This document shows positions 17,700 to 25,882 of a stretch of 64,000 bases of DNA, piece by piece. The notes below the pieces were generated by a model, which was not told the origin of the DNA, made no database searches, and was given only the letters and a program-made list of their open reading frames with translations. A program made the translations under genes and the position numbers. The DNA is from Niabella soli DSM 19437 (lineage in GTDB: Bacteria; Bacteroidota; Bacteroidia; Chitinophagales; Chitinophagaceae), in contig NZ_CP007035.1 in assembly GCF_000243115.2 (NCBI RefSeq), positions 868,001 to 932,000 of the forward strand. The letters are read 5' to 3'. Numbering within the stretch: position 1 is the first letter of the stretch; every line of letters starts with the position of its first letter.

Positions 17700-18125
17700 C
17701 TATTTCTTTTGGGTGGCACCCGGTTGTGTTGAAGAGGGAAGCGGCGCTGTTTGTGCAGGAGCCGTTTGTGCGCCGGGCTGCGCTTGCGTACCGTTGTTAA
17801 AGGGCGCTGCAGGAGCACCTTGTTGCGGTTGTGGCAATGCCTGTTGTACCGGCTGCGTGCTGATGTCCTGTAATCTTCCGTCATTAGCGGATTTTGGTCC
17901 ACCAATAAAAAAAGTAGCAAACAGGCTCAATAAGCCGATTATTGCTGCAAAGATCCAGGTTCCCTTTTCCAGGATGTCATTCGTTTGTTTTACCCCCATG
18001 AACTGGCTGCTTACACCACCAAAGGTTCCGGCCAAACCGCCCCCTTTTGGATTTTGTATCAAAACAAAAAATCCCAGAACAACGGCGGCTATTATTAATA
18101 ATATTACAAAAAGCGTTACTAACAT
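17700..18125 (-). CDS. secG: Preprotein translocase subunit SecG
   Basis: A 141-residue SecG, an auxiliary subunit of the SecYEG channel. Two membrane segments (residues 4-22 and 56-75) flank the conserved cytoplasmic loop LIQNPKGGGLAGTFGG. The C-terminal 60 residues are a Gln/Pro/Ala-rich tail that is longer than in Escherichia coli and probably disordered. It is the last gene of the leftward run that starts at the sigma-54-type regulator; the gap to the preceding gene is 3 bases. Confidence 0.95.
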   Translation of the reverse strand: MLVTLFVILLIIAAVVLGFFVLIQNPKGGGLAGTFGGVSSQFMGVKQTNDILEKGTWIFAAIIGLLSLFATFFIGGPKSANDGRLQDISTQPVQQALPQPQQGAPAAPFNNGTQAQPGAQTAPAQTAPLPSSTQPGATQKK

Positions 18126-18128
18126 GTT

Positions 18129-18941
18129 TTATTTCTTTAAATGTTCAATTTTGGCTGCAAAATAAGCCTTTTTAGAGGGATTTTGCAAACTTAATTTTTG
18201 ATAAATCTCTATGGCTTTTTGCCTGTTTCCCTGTTTGGCCCAAACTTCAGCCATAGCAGCGGTTTCTTCATTTTGTCCGTCCAGCGAGTTTTCCGCCATC
18301 TTTTCAATAGCAGCTTCGCCGGTAGCATTTGATTTCATTCCACCTGTTGCATCCGGGAGCCGGCGCATGTCCCTCAACCAGGAAGTAAAGCTTTTTAACT
18401 GGCTCCCAAAGCGGTCGCCCGCCGGCACTTCTTCATTCAATTTGATCCCCTGCGATGCAAAATAATCCACCGTATAATAAGGTGTGAAGAGCATATCGGC
18501 TTTAGCCGCTTCTAAAGGTTCAAATTTTAAACCCGGAATATTGATTGGGGTAACACTTTGCTGCGCGGGAGTTGTAACGGTTGCCGGATGAGTTATTTCC
18601 TCTTCCTGCGAAGGGTTTGCTATCTCCGCTTCATGAAAATGCTCCTCATCAGCACCAGGGGTTGCCTCCGGAGTGGCGGCGCGCGCATGGGTTGTGATAC
18701 CGTTATTATAGATGGAAAACTGGTGCTGTAACAGCAGCGGATCGTTAAAATAAAGCAAGGTTTTTTGCCAATGCTTTTTTAATGACGGATCATTGGTTTC
18801 CTGCAAACGGGCGGCTAATAATAATTGTAATGCGGCGGAGTAGGGATGCTCTTCGGCCAGGCTTTTCATTTCAAATACTGACGAAGAAAAGTACTGTTCC
18901 GGCAATACGGCTTCTGCGATGGAATTAATAAAATTGTTCAT
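18129..18941 (-). CDS. Uncharacterised TPR-like protein between lptE and secG
   Basis: A 270-residue cytoplasmic protein. Residues about 20-80 (EEHPYSAALQLLLAARLQE) and the C-terminal 45 residues (AAMAEVWAKQGNRQKAIEIYQKLSLQNP) look like single TPR motifs; the latter is a good match. The middle is acidic and rich in Thr, Pro and Ala and likely flexible. It is separated from lptE by 5 bases and from secG by 3, so it is cotranscribed with both and might assist envelope assembly, which is inference from position only. Confidence 0.82.
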   Translation of the reverse strand: MNNFINSIAEAVLPEQYFSSSVFEMKSLAEEHPYSAALQLLLAARLQETNDPSLKKHWQKTLLYFNDPLLLQHQFSIYNNGITTHARAATPEATPGADEEHFHEAEIANPSQEEEITHPATVTTPAQQSVTPINIPGLKFEPLEAAKADMLFTPYYTVDYFASQGIKLNEEVPAGDRFGSQLKSFTSWLRDMRRLPDATGGMKSNATGEAAIEKMAENSLDGQNEETAAMAEVWAKQGNRQKAIEIYQKLSLQNPSKKAYFAAKIEHLKK

Positions 18942-18946
18942 AATGG

Positions 18947-19474
18947 CTACCAGTTTGAAAAGATCCTGTTGAAAATATCATCCGACAGGCTTCGAAGCAT
19001 TTCGCTTTCGAGACTTTGTTCTGCCTGTTGCAATGCCATGGACCCGCTGTAATCAAAGCTTCTTGACACATCGTATTTATGCACTTTTTGAGCGCGTTTG
19101 TCATCAATGTCGATATGTACTCCCACGCTCAGACGGTTGGTATTTACCCGCTGGTTCGAAATACCAGAAGTGGAGAAGGAGTAAGTGGTAATGGTGCAGT
19201 TGATCTCCCAATCGGCATTATCGCCATTGGTCTGCGTCATTTTTGTCTGGCTTACGATCTTTTGCTTTAATGCCTCGGTAAGTTTGGGCGCCAGGCTTGG
19301 ATTAACGTAAGAGGCTTTGTTCTGTATGATGTTCACCTTAACCACTTTGATGGTATCCGGGATACTTACGTCTTTGAAACGATAGACCCCGCAACCTGTT
19401 TGAATGAAAGCTGTAATCACCATCAGCAGCGATGCCACCAGGAAAAAGAACCCTTTATAATTCTTCAATATCAT
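18947..19474 (-). CDS. lptE: LPS-assembly lipoprotein LptE
   Basis: A 175-residue lipoprotein: hydrophobic residues 8-24 precede the lipobox-like IQTGC, with the lipidated Cys at about residue 28. GCGVYRFKDVSIPDTIKVVKV (split: CGVYRF, IPDTIKVVKV) and the pattern of a small alpha/beta domain match LptE of Bacteroidota, which plugs the LptD barrel that inserts LPS into the outer membrane. Its start overlaps the end of the upstream regulator gene by 20 bases, so translation is coupled. Confidence 0.88.
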   Translation of the reverse strand: MILKNYKGFFFLVASLLMVITAFIQTGCGVYRFKDVSIPDTIKVVKVNIIQNKASYVNPSLAPKLTEALKQKIVSQTKMTQTNGDNADWEINCTITTYSFSTSGISNQRVNTNRLSVGVHIDIDDKRAQKVHKYDVSRSFDYSGSMALQQAEQSLESEMLRSLSDDIFNRIFSNW

Positions 19475-20711
19475 ATTCTTTTAGTTTTCTGTACAGGGTA
19501 CGTTCGCTAATGCCCAGGTCCATAGAAGCATCTTTCCTTTTGCCCCGGTGCTTCTTAAGCGCTTTGATGATCAGCTCTTTTTCTTTTTCCATTATATTGA
19601 GACTTTCATCCACCTCTTCGTGCTCGTCGATTGCCTGATCAATAAGAACAGGGGCTGCAGGCTGCTGCGTAATGGCCAGCGGCATCGGCTGATAAGCTGT
19701 TGGAACGGGTAGATAGCTGGAATCATGCCCGTTACCCAGGTCTTTTAATTCGTTAATGAGCGCGGGGTTCTGAGCAGCTACTGATGGGTTTTGCAATACC
19801 TCCAGGAACATGCGTTTTAGCTCGTTTACATCTTTTTTCATATCAAAAAAGAGCTTGTACAAGATCTCTCTTTCGTTTTGAAATTCATTTGGGTGCGGAG
19901 CGGTAGACAACGCCGGCAAGCGGTTGTTGGAATAGGGCTGCAGGTAGCGGCTCAGTTCTTTTGCGGAAACCTGTTTGTTTTCGGAAAGTACAGAGATCTG
20001 CTCTGCGATATTCTTTAGTTCGCGGATATTGCCGGGCCAGGGATATTCCAGCAGCAGGGCACGGGCCTCTTCGTCCAGTTGAACGGATTGGGTTTTATAT
20101 TTATCGGCAAAATCGGCTGCAAATTTCCGGAACAAGAGCACGATGTCTTCTTTCCGCCCGGAGAGCGCAGGAACCCTGATCGGTACGGTACTTAAGCGAT
20201 AGTAAAGATCTTCCCGGAATTTATTCTGTTCTACCAGTTTGAGCAGGTCCTTATTAGTAGCAGCTATCACCCGTACATCCGTCTTCTGCACCTTGCTTGA
20301 TCCCACCCGGATATATTCGCCGGCCTCCAAAACCCGCAGCAGGCGGGCCTGTGTGCCCAACGGCATTTCGCCAATCTCATCCAGGAAAATGGTACCGCCG
20401 TTTACGGTTTCAAAATAACCTTTACGGGCATCTACCGCGCCGGTAAACGAGCCCTTTTCATGGCCAAATAATTCTGAGTCGATGGTGCCTTCCGGTATGG
20501 CGCCGCAGTTTACCGCAATAAACGGGTTGTGCTTACGCGAGGAGAGCGAATGGATGATGGATGAAAAAGCTTCCTTTCCCACACCGCTGTCGCCAATGAT
20601 CAATACCGTAAGATCTGTATTGGCCACCTGTACGGCTACCTGTAATGCATAGTTTAATTCCGGGGAGTTCCCGATGATATTAAACCTGTTTTTTATTGAT
20701 TGTAGATCCAT
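19455..20711 (-). CDS. Sigma-54-type AAA+ transcriptional activator
   Basis: A 418-residue bacterial enhancer-binding protein. It has no N-terminal sensor domain; the AAA+ module starts near residue 15. Walker A GDSGVGKE is at about 40-47, the sigma-54 contact loop reads GSFTGA instead of GAFTGA at about 86-91, Walker B GTIFLDEIGEMP lies at about 105-116, and a Fis-type helix-turn-helix (LGISERTLYRKLKEY) ends the protein. Ser for Ala in the loop is common in Bacteroidota and probably tolerated. It precedes lptE, a TPR-like gene and secG with coupling overlap. What it senses cannot be read, because no input domain is encoded. Confidence 0.92.
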   Translation of the reverse strand: MDLQSIKNRFNIIGNSPELNYALQVAVQVANTDLTVLIIGDSGVGKEAFSSIIHSLSSRKHNPFIAVNCGAIPEGTIDSELFGHEKGSFTGAVDARKGYFETVNGGTIFLDEIGEMPLGTQARLLRVLEAGEYIRVGSSKVQKTDVRVIAATNKDLLKLVEQNKFREDLYYRLSTVPIRVPALSGRKEDIVLLFRKFAADFADKYKTQSVQLDEEARALLLEYPWPGNIRELKNIAEQISVLSENKQVSAKELSRYLQPYSNNRLPALSTAPHPNEFQNEREILYKLFFDMKKDVNELKRMFLEVLQNPSVAAQNPALINELKDLGNGHDSSYLPVPTAYQPMPLAITQQPAAPVLIDQAIDEHEEVDESLNIMEKEKELIIKALKKHRGKRKDASMDLGISERTLYRKLKEYDIEEL

Positions 20712-20818
20712 TATTTGTTTATTAGCTCCAGGCTTCTTTTAAAGTAGCGGAAACGCTTGTTCAATTTATTTATACTCCGGGCAATCCTAACATTTAAGTC
20801 AGAAGTCCGAAATGTTTG

Positions 20819-22249
20819 CTATTGCACAATACTCCCAAACAACGTAGCCTGTGTGCAATCATTAATTGCTACCGAAACATAATCCCCTTTTTTATGCGCC
20901 GCTCCGGCTGCTTTGGGAAATATGACCACTTTATTCTGGGAGGTTCTTCCTACCCAGTCTTCCGCGCTCCGCTTGCTGTCGCCATCGATCAGCACTTTAT
21001 AGGTCTGACCAATATCCTTTGTATAATTCTCCAAAGAAAGCCGGTTTTGTGTTTCGATGACCTCCTGCAGGCGTCGTTTCTTTACTTCCAGGGGCACGTC
21101 ATCCTTATACCGGCGCTGCGCCAGGGTTCCGGGCCGCTCGCTGTAGAAAAACATATAGCTGAGGTCGTACCGGCTGTATTCCATAATAGAGAGGGTCTCC
21201 TGGTGATCTGTTTCCTCTTCCGAGCAAAAGCCTGCAATAATATCAGCGGTAATGCTGCAACCGGGTAACAGTTCCCGGATCCGGTCTACTTTACCTTTGT
21301 ACCACTCCCGGGTATACGTACGGTTCATCAATTGTAATACACGCGTAGAGCCGCTTTGAACGGGCAGGTGAATACACTTGCAAATATTTTCATAAGCCGC
21401 CATGGTGTGCAGCACGTCATCTGTAATATCCTTCGGGTGCGAGGTAGAGAACCGTACCCGCAGGTCGGGCGAAATTAAAGCAACCTTTTCCAGGAGATTT
21501 GCAAAACTTACGGCATCCTGCTCCGTTCCATTTTCGGGGATATAATGGTAAGAATCCACGTTCTGCCCCAGCAAGGTTACTTCTCTATATCCTTTTTCGA
21601 AAAGATCAGTGCACTCTGCAATAATACTGACCGCGTCGCGGCTGCGTTCCCGGCCCCTGGTAAAAGGAACCACGCAAAAGGAGCACATATTGTTGCATCC
21701 GCGCATAATGCTCACAAAGGCACTTACGCCATTGCTGTTTAACCGAACGGGAGCAATATCCGCATAGGTTTCCTCACGGCTCAGCAGAACATTAACGGTT
21801 TTCTGGCCACTGCTGGCTTCATCCACCAATCTGGGCAGGCTACGGTAGGCATCCGGGCCTACTACGATATCCACCAGTTTTTCCTCTTCTAAAAATTTGG
21901 ATTTTAGTCGCTCTGCCATGCAGCCCAACACGCCCACCAGCATTCCGGGCTTTTCCGCTTTCAGCTTTTTAAAATCGGTGAGCCGTTTGCGGACAGTCTG
22001 CTCTGCTTTTTCGCGAATGGAACAGGTATTGATAAAGATCAGATCAGCTTCCTCCATATTGCGGGTCGCTCCAAATCCTTCCTTATTTAAAATAGCTGCA
22101 ACTACCTCACTATCAGCAAAATTCATCGCGCAACCATAACTTTCAATGTAGAATTGTTTCTGATAGGTGTTAGGGTCGCTTTTAAACGGTGCGAAAGATT
22201 CTCCCTGCCGCTGCTCATCATGTATCTTTGTTATCGCTAAATCTAACAT
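20819..22249 (-). CDS. miaB: tRNA-2-methylthio-N6-isopentenyladenosine synthase MiaB
   Basis: A 476-residue radical-SAM methylthiotransferase that adds the methylthio group to i6A37 of tRNAs. The N-terminal MTTase domain has three cluster cysteines in [15 protein letters not shown] and LGCMAER; the radical-SAM motif is CNNMCSFC (CxxxCxxC) near residue 168, with [10 protein letters not shown] after it; a TRAM domain ends the protein. I chose ATG 22249 because a good -7 box lies at 22276-22283, which would place the in-frame ATG at 22294 upstream of the transcript. Confidence 0.96.
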   Translation of the reverse strand: MLDLAITKIHDEQRQGESFAPFKSDPNTYQKQFYIESYGCAMNFADSEVVAAILNKEGFGATRNMEEADLIFINTCSIREKAEQTVRKRLTDFKKLKAEKPGMLVGVLGCMAERLKSKFLEEEKLVDIVVGPDAYRSLPRLVDEASSGQKTVNVLLSREETYADIAPVRLNSNGVSAFVSIMRGCNNMCSFCVVPFTRGRERSRDAVSIIAECTDLFEKGYREVTLLGQNVDSYHYIPENGTEQDAVSFANLLEKVALISPDLRVRFSTSHPKDITDDVLHTMAAYENICKCIHLPVQSGSTRVLQLMNRTYTREWYKGKVDRIRELLPGCSITADIIAGFCSEEETDHQETLSIMEYSRYDLSYMFFYSERPGTLAQRRYKDDVPLEVKKRRLQEVIETQNRLSLENYTKDIGQTYKVLIDGDSKRSAEDWVGRTSQNKVVIFPKAAGAAHKKGDYVSVAINDCTQATLFGSIVQ

Positions 22250-22275
22250 AGTTCTGTCAATTAAAAATAAGGCAG

Positions 22276-22283
22276 CAAAGATA
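22276..22283 (-). promoter_or_regulatory. Putative -7 box TATCTTTG for miaB
   Basis: On the minus strand TATCTTTGC lies 26 bases before the ATG at 22249. It decides the start: the alternative ATG at 22294 would precede the transcription start. Confidence 0.5.
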
Positions 22284-22362
22284 GGCAAATTCACTGGTTA
22301 TATGACAGGATGTCAGTGGAAAAACCGCGTGTGCTGAGTGAATCGTGAAACATCAAAGGTCA

Positions 22363-22380
22363 TCCGGATAGCTATCGGGA
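22363..22380. repeat. Near-palindrome TCCGGATAGCTATCGGGA
   Basis: One mismatched pair in 18 bases. Same core as the palindromes at 6221 and 34381. It sits in a 178-base gap with gtgaaac/gtttcac words around it. Confidence 0.65.
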
Positions 22381-22427
22381 ATCAAAAGCTCACGTTTGTC
22401 GTTTCACAAACCATAAAAAATATACTC

Positions 22428-23105
22428 TTACAGGTCTTTAGGAAGATAAAATTTATATTTTTCGAGCGGCTTCCCGTCTGCGTAGAGCTCAAAGTTGATG
22501 TATCCCGCTTTATAGAAATAGGAACGATCCAGTTTAAAGCGTCTTTCTTTTACGTCTTTCAATTCCAGGATGGGCTGATAATTCTCATTAAAGAATTTTA
22601 TATCGTATTTCCGCTTATCCATGGGCAGTTCTACCCGCACATATTTATCGGGGGTAACGAAGATGTATTTGGACTGAACGAATCCTGAAGGCAGAAAGTC
22701 TGCGGATTTTGGCGGGGGAGCGCTGTTTACATTTACATCTTTATAAGCGCCGGCTACTCCTGAAGTATCAACCATCGGCTGTTTGGCCTTGGTCATTATA
22801 TAACGCGAACCATCTATAAGCGCATACACGCGGTAGTACATACTGTCGTTGGGCGGATTGGGATCCGATACCCCGTTATCTTTAAGATTAGGATCGGGAG
22901 GAGAGCCAATAGACTGGAAGCCCCGGCTGCTGTCGAACGAGCGCTGCACGGAAATCATTTTTACCGAAGGGAAATTATGAGTCCATGAAACAATAACGCG
23001 TTTGCCGACCTTAAATACGGAAAAATCTTTAGGGAGGTCTTCCTGACCAAAAGAAAAATTAATAAAAGCAACGCCGGTCAATAGTAACAATAATATTTTT
23101 TTCAT
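22428..23105 (-). CDS. Secreted protein, possible fibronectin-III-like domain
   Basis: A 225-residue protein with signal peptide (MKKILLLLLTGVAFINFSFGQ). Residues about 28-110 (FSVFKVGKRVIVSWTHNF, then MYYRVYALIDGSRY) follow a beta-strand pattern like a fibronectin type III domain, where a relative pronoun of the family would mark W and Y core residues. The rest (YIFVTPDKYVRVELP, FFNENYQPILELKDV) looks like further beta strands. No catalytic residues. It has its own promoter candidate. Function unknown. Confidence 0.75.
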   Translation of the reverse strand: MKKILLLLLTGVAFINFSFGQEDLPKDFSVFKVGKRVIVSWTHNFPSVKMISVQRSFDSSRGFQSIGSPPDPNLKDNGVSDPNPPNDSMYYRVYALIDGSRYIMTKAKQPMVDTSGVAGAYKDVNVNSAPPPKSADFLPSGFVQSKYIFVTPDKYVRVELPMDKRKYDIKFFNENYQPILELKDVKERRFKLDRSYFYKAGYINFELYADGKPLEKYKFYLPKDL

Positions 23106-23141
23106 ATCCTGAGCTCTATAATCTTCAATTTATGTACCAAA

Positions 23142-23149
23142 CAAAGATA
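23142..23149 (-). promoter_or_regulatory. Putative -7 box TATCTTTG for the secreted protein gene
   Basis: A perfect TAnnTTTG match on the minus strand, 36 bases before the ATG at 23105. Confidence 0.45.
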
Positions 23150-23168
23150 GGGTGGCTGTGTTTAAAAG

Positions 23169-24044
23169 TTAAAAAATTAACGTTCCTTTTGGCAGCGACC
23201 GGTTGCCCTGCAGACCGCCGCTGTGGATAAGGAGCAGATTTTGGCTGGTTTTAAACGCAGAAGCCAGCAAGGCCTTAGCGCCGTAAAAAAGTTTTGCTGT
23301 GTACACAAAGTCGGTTGGAATGGCGGTTGCTTCGAACAGCTCATTCATAAAACGAATTAATTCATCCGTATATTTTGCATAACCGCCAAAATGAAAATCG
23401 TTATTGATGAAACTGTTTCCGGGAAAGGGCCGCTGCAAAAGCGTTTCAATTTCTGCTGTTAAGCTTTTATGATTTTTTAAAACGCTGAAGCCGGCAATGC
23501 TGGTAGCTGCGGCGGTGTGCTGTAGTAATCCGGCCATCATAGTTCCCGTTCCACAAGCGCAGCAAACGGTATCAAAAAATGCAGGTGGATAGGGGATGGT
23601 AGCTGCTCCCCGCATACCCTGTTCACCATAGCCGCCTTCAGGGATAACATAAATATTTTCGCCGGACAGGGGCTCCGGTATCTGTCGCTCCTTATAAGCC
23701 ATTCGGGAAACAAAATGTAACTCCATGCCCTGCGCCGCAGCGTCCGTAAGGGTTGGCGCGTAATGCTCCGGCTCCTCACCGCGAATAATACCGGCGCATT
23801 GCAATCCATATAATTTACAGGCGGCCGCTGTTGCAAGGATATGATTGGAGTAAGCACCCCCAAACGTGACTACTTTTTGCCCGGATGCTTTGGCCGCTTC
23901 CAGGTAATACCGCAATTTGTACCATTTATTGCCACTGATGAGGGGGTGAATCTGATCCAGTCGCAGTACATACACATTCGTGTTTTCTGTGCACAGCCAT
24001 TTTACCTGGCTCAGTTCTGCTAAATCTTCCCGGATCTGTTGCAT
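23169..24044 (-). CDS. PLP-dependent D-cysteine desulfhydrase / ACC deaminase-like enzyme
   Basis: A 291-residue fold-type II PLP enzyme. SGNKWYKLRYYLEAA at about residues 34-48 contains the Lys that binds PLP, and FGGAYSNHILATAA at about 60-73 is the Ser-Asn-His substrate loop. ACGTGTMMAGLL at about 180 is the glycine loop that holds the phosphate. True ACC deaminase and D-cysteine desulfhydrase differ by a few active-site residues that I cannot assign with certainty; at 291 residues it is shorter than the usual 320-340. Both activities release ammonia and a 2-oxoacid. Confidence 0.88.
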   Translation of the reverse strand: MQQIREDLAELSQVKWLCTENTNVYVLRLDQIHPLISGNKWYKLRYYLEAAKASGQKVVTFGGAYSNHILATAAACKLYGLQCAGIIRGEEPEHYAPTLTDAAAQGMELHFVSRMAYKERQIPEPLSGENIYVIPEGGYGEQGMRGAATIPYPPAFFDTVCCACGTGTMMAGLLQHTAAATSIAGFSVLKNHKSLTAEIETLLQRPFPGNSFINNDFHFGGYAKYTDELIRFMNELFEATAIPTDFVYTAKLFYGAKALLASAFKTSQNLLLIHSGGLQGNRSLPKGTLIF

Positions 24045-24070
24045 TGCTTTTAAGAGTTGGCTAATTTACC

Positions 24071-24078
24071 TATTTTTG
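24071..24078 (+). promoter_or_regulatory. Putative -7 box TATTTTTG for the nucleotidyltransferase gene
   Basis: Matches TAnnTTTG, 32 bases before the ATG at 24110. No good -33 box. Confidence 0.35.
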
Positions 24079-24109
24079 GCATCTGACAGTTAATTAATCA
24101 AGTTGTAAT

Positions 24110-25006
24110 ATGAAACCAACATTAGTGATCCTGGCCGCTGGAATGGCCTCCCGTTATGGAAGTATGAAACAGGTGGAAGCCTTTGGCCCTGCCGGCGAAA
24201 CAATTATGGATTATTCCATCGCGGATGCAGTTAAAGCCGGGTTCGGAAAAATTGTGTTCCTTATCCGGAAACAATTTGAGTCCAATTTCCGGGAATTGTT
24301 TGCTTCCAAGCTGGATGGTAAAGTAAATTATGAATTTGCTTTCCAGGAGCTCGACATGTTTCTGGACGGCGCTGAAATTCCCGGGGAGCGGACCAAACCC
24401 TGGGGCACGGGCCATGCGGTGCTCAGTACAAAAGGCATCGTAAACGAGCCATTTGCAGTGATCAATGCGGATGATTTTTACGGAGCAGATTCTTTTAAAA
24501 AAGCTTATGAGTTTTTGACCACCGATTGCAATGAAAGGACCTATGCGGTTGTGGGATATAATATCATGAACACTTTATCTGATCATGGCACGGTGAACCG
24601 CGGTGTTTGCGGGCTGGACGAAAAAGGTAATCTGAAAAGTGTGGTAGAGCGGTATAATATTGCCGAGAAAGGCGATGTGGTAGTTGCCGATGATGCTTTT
24701 GAGCCTAAGGAACTGGGAAAAGATACCACTGTTTCAATGAACTTCTGGTGCTTTCATCCTTCGGTTTTTAAATTATATGAAGAGCAGTTTAAAGAATTTA
24801 TTAAAGAGAACCGGACCGTTCCCAAGTCGGAGTTTTTAATTCCTTCTGTAGTGGACCATTTTATAAAAGAAGGCGGCGCGGTAAAAGTGATCAAAACTTC
24901 ATCCCCGTGGTTTGGCGTTACCTATAAAGAAGATGCGCCGGCGGTACAAAAGCAACTGAACGACCTGATCGCGAAGGGGGAGTATAGCAATGATCTTTGG
25001 GGATAA
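24110..25006 (+). CDS. Sugar-phosphate nucleotidyltransferase family protein
   Basis: A 298-residue NTP-transferase. LVILAAGMASRYGSMKQ (residues 5-21) is the nucleotide-binding signature G-x-G-x-R with the GMASRYG variant, FGPAGETIMDYSI follows, and the metal-binding Asp pair is in AVINADDFYG at about residue 118-127. The fold adds NMP to a sugar-1-phosphate. The GMASRYG variant form is typical of uncharacterised nucleotidyltransferases found in many bacteria, so the sugar is unknown. Confidence 0.88.
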   Translation: MKPTLVILAAGMASRYGSMKQVEAFGPAGETIMDYSIADAVKAGFGKIVFLIRKQFESNFRELFASKLDGKVNYEFAFQELDMFLDGAEIPGERTKPWGTGHAVLSTKGIVNEPFAVINADDFYGADSFKKAYEFLTTDCNERTYAVVGYNIMNTLSDHGTVNRGVCGLDEKGNLKSVVERYNIAEKGDVVVADDAFEPKELGKDTTVSMNFWCFHPSVFKLYEEQFKEFIKENRTVPKSEFLIPSVVDHFIKEGGAVKVIKTSSPWFGVTYKEDAPAVQKQLNDLIAKGEYSNDLWG

Positions 25007-25033
25007 CGGACGGCGGATACTTGTTACTGGGTG

Positions 25034-25068
25034 CTTGATACCGGATACATCCAGTATCCGGTATCAAG
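25034..25068. repeat. Perfect 15-base hairpin in a GATACC/GGTATC tract
   Basis: CTTGATACCGGATAC pairs perfectly with GTATCCGGTATCAAG around ATCCA. A further partial copy (AATCCGGTATCA) follows at 25076. There is no T run, so a simple terminator is unlikely, though it lies 28 bases after the nucleotidyltransferase gene. Confidence 0.75.
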
Positions 25069-25125
25069 AATCGAGAATCCGGTATCACGGACATATTATT
25101 TAGAACTATAGATAATTTTAAGTGA

Positions 25126-25548
25126 ATGTTACACTGTACACCATTCCTTTTATTTGACGGCAATTGCGCCGAGGCGATGACCTTTTACCAGGAATGTTTG
25201 GGCGGGACGCTGCGGCTTACTCAATTGAGGGATACGCCGATGAAAGATATGTTTCCTCCCGAAAAGCATGGCCGGATCATCAATGCTTATCTGAAAAGCG
25301 AAGCGATTGAGATTTCGGCAACAGACTGGATGGCATCGCCTGATTTTGAGCCGGTGCTGGGAAATACATTTGCGCTATTTGTTACAGGCGAAACCCATGA
25401 CGAGTTAAAAACTATTTTTGATAAACTCAGGGACGGAGAACATAATAGCAGGTTGCAGGAGTTACATGAAATGCCTTTTGGAATATACGGGCAGTTTTAT
25501 GACCGGTATGGCATCCAATGGATTTTTAGAGGGGCGCGGAAGGAATAA
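25126..25548 (+). CDS. VOC-family protein (PhnB-like)
   Basis: A 140-residue glyoxalase-fold protein of the PhnB/3-demethylubiquinone-methyltransferase-like group: PFLLFDGNCAEAMTFYQECLGG is the typical beta-alpha start, FALFVTGETHDELKTIFDKL the second half, and YDRYGIQWIF the family-typical end (normally FGVxWxl). Metal ligands are not clearly conserved. Small single-gene unit; substrate unknown. Confidence 0.88.
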   Translation: MLHCTPFLLFDGNCAEAMTFYQECLGGTLRLTQLRDTPMKDMFPPEKHGRIINAYLKSEAIEISATDWMASPDFEPVLGNTFALFVTGETHDELKTIFDKLRDGEHNSRLQELHEMPFGIYGQFYDRYGIQWIFRGARKE

Positions 25549-25605
25549 ACGCAGAGATAGGCGCTGTTTTTTCACAATATCAATTATATTTACCTCTTGT
25601 AGAAC

Positions 25606-25678
25606 GCGGAAGTAGCTCATCTGGTAGAGCGACAGCTTCCCAAGCTGTAGGTGGCGGGTTCGAGTCCCGTCTTCCGCT
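25606..25678 (+). tRNA. tRNA-Gly (anticodon CCC)
   Basis: A full cloverleaf in 73 bases without encoded CCA. Acceptor GCGGAAG pairs with CTTCCGC, D stem GCTC/GAGC, anticodon stem ACAGC/GCTGT with loop TTCCCAA, T stem GCGGG/CCCGT with loop TTCGAGT, discriminator T. Anticodon CCC reads the glycine codon GGG. Confidence 0.97.
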
Positions 25679-25756
25679 CATAATCGATTTCTTAATGTTC
25701 TGAGTGATAATCCGCAGTGAAAAATAAATTGATTTTATTGTGAATGCCCGATTTTA

Positions 25757-25840
25757 GATACTAGATGCTGGTTACTCGATATTGACGCGCGCTGAGAATC
25801 GAGCATCAATTGAATCAAGTATCGAGCAACCACAGAAAAC
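25757..25840. repeat. Intergenic tract of GATACT/GATGCT words with inverted ends
   Basis: TGGTTACTCGATA near the left end and TATCGAGCAACCA near the right end pair at 12 of 13 positions; between them are GATACTAGATGCTGG and GAATCGAGCATCAA-type words. It fills the gap between tRNA-Gly and pyrB. The same words occur at 25034-25090 and 29118-29190. Confidence 0.55.
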
Positions 25841-25867
25841 TGATTTTTCATTTCTCCCGGGGCCCCT

Positions 25868-25875
25868 TATCTTTG
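25868..25875 (+). promoter_or_regulatory. Putative -7 box TATCTTTG for pyrB
   Basis: A perfect TAnnTTTG match ending 7 bases before the ATG at 25883. A transcript starting at the usual distance would begin at or next to the ATG, so pyrB may be leaderless. Confidence 0.5.
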
Positions 25876-25882
25876 CTTTTTA

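Noticed and set aside
17608-18165. 185-codon ORF antisense to secG
   Set aside because: The strand carrying SecG has the conserved membrane segments and loop; the antisense product is Cys/Pro-rich noise.
22250-22294. Upstream in-frame ATG of miaB
   Set aside because: A good -7 box lies between it and the chosen ATG, so it would not be on the transcript.
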